From: CAVQND01 sp964653485
GTDB taxonomy: Bacteria > Verrucomicrobiota > Verrucomicrobiia > Limisphaerales > UBA8199
DNA length: 32,931 bases
Direction of reading: 5' to 3'
Assembly: GCA_964653485.1 (NCBI GenBank)
Contig: CAZZFF010000070.1
Span: 1 to 32,931 of the forward strand
Under the pieces are notes generated by a model. That model was not told where the DNA came from, did not search any database, and saw only the letters and a list, made by a program, of their open reading frames with translations. Made by a program: the position numbers and the translations under genes. How positions within the stretch are numbered: position 1 is the stretch's first letter; every line of letters begins with the position of its first letter. This document shows positions 32,658 to 32,931 of this stretch, one piece after another.

Positions 32658-32931
32658 GATTTTAATGACGGCACTATGTCAAAGCGGCGCTTGTTTAGCC
32701 AGCCATAGTCGCCGTTGCCTGGGAACCTCGTCAGGACTGATCCCAGGGGATGGCTCGGCGCGCCGTGCGCCAAAAGTAACTGTTACCCGGGAACGGGTAT
32801 CGTTGTGCCAAAAGGGTGTTACCCCATGGCTCTTGTTTTTGATTACCTGTTCCCTCGCTCCGAAGCGAGCTAAAACGAGCAGGGGGGCGGGCTGCGTGCC
32901 CGACAGCACGCGCCCCCCTGCGGTCGAAGGT
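32658..32931. other. Non-coding region upstream of the esterase gene, to window end
   Basis: No credible gene. It contains a near-direct repeat, GCCAAAAG followed by GTTACCC, with a 5-nt gap at 32769-32788 and a 3-nt gap at 32807-32824; a short hairpin CTCGCT-ccga-AGCGAG (32854-32869); and a GC-rich imperfect palindrome (32879-32921). A TTGACA on the minus strand sits too close to the start codon for a normal promoter. Confidence 0.6.
32879..32921. repeat. GC-rich imperfect palindrome near the window end
   Basis: GCAGGGGGGCG (32879-32889) pairs exactly with 32911-32921. Inside, GCGTGC (32894-32899) pairs with GCACGC (32906-32911) around a 6-nt loop, leaving a small bulge on the left arm. There is no U-rich tail on either strand. 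It may be part of a dispersed repeat. Confidence 0.65.

Noticed and set aside
32670..32690. TTGACA on the minus strand upstream of the esterase as a -35 box
   Set aside because: The only AT-rich -10 candidate (TAAAAT) is 12 bp away, too close, and lies almost on the start codon.

Overview
The window looks like chromosomal DNA of a GC-rich, flagellated, Gram-negative heterotroph. I place it in Verrucomicrobiota (Pedosphaera/Limisphaera-like). The grounds are a Tat-exported Gfo/Idh/MocA oxidoreductase, a large exported HEAT-repeat protein, an esterase fused to an SMP-30-like propeller, and a zinc-ribbon gene between clpX and rnc. This placement is inference from gene content. I see no rRNA, tRNA, CRISPR array or transposase.

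Region 1 (1-7748, minus strand). Reading with transcription, clpP, clpX, a zinc-ribbon protein, rnc and a BtpA/SgcQ-family gene form a compact run ending at an intrinsic terminator (3257-3283). Beyond it lie a membrane-anchored Hanks-type Ser/Thr kinase and a KdpD-like sensor cut off by the window edge. The KdpD reading frame departs from the family consensus in its last 12 codons, just where the histidine-kinase H-box should begin.

Region 2 (7867-10076, plus strand). It holds dihydroorotase (pyrC) and a small exported thioredoxin-like protein with a CPWC motif. A 350-bp gap follows, with a perfect 13-bp inverted repeat and a strong sigma-54 promoter match (TGGCAC-N5-TTGCT, 10037-10052).

Region 3 (10077-25854, plus strand). 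Twenty flagellar genes run in one direction: flgB flgC fliE fliF fliG fliH fliI fliJ, a MotE/YlxF-like gene, fliK flgD flgE fliL fliM fliN fliO fliP fliQ fliR flhB. They encode the rod, MS-ring, switch, export ATPase, export gate and hook. The order resembles the Bacillus fla/che operon, but cheY and flhA are absent, and filament and stator genes are not in the window. Many genes overlap by ATGA or GTGA. The only gap above 80 nt (fliK-flgD) carries an 18-bp perfect hairpin.

Region 4 (25927-32931). A Gfo/Idh/MocA oxidoreductase and a HEAT-repeat protein form a minus-strand pair. Next come two small plus-strand genes: a nucleotidyltransferase-like protein that appears internally deleted, and a 73-residue unknown. 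Last is the minus-strand esterase/SMP-30 fusion. Its signal peptide is split in frame by a 160-bp palindromic element (32468-32627), the most striking feature of the window. The final 270 bp are non-coding and contain repeated motifs and a GC-rich imperfect palindrome.
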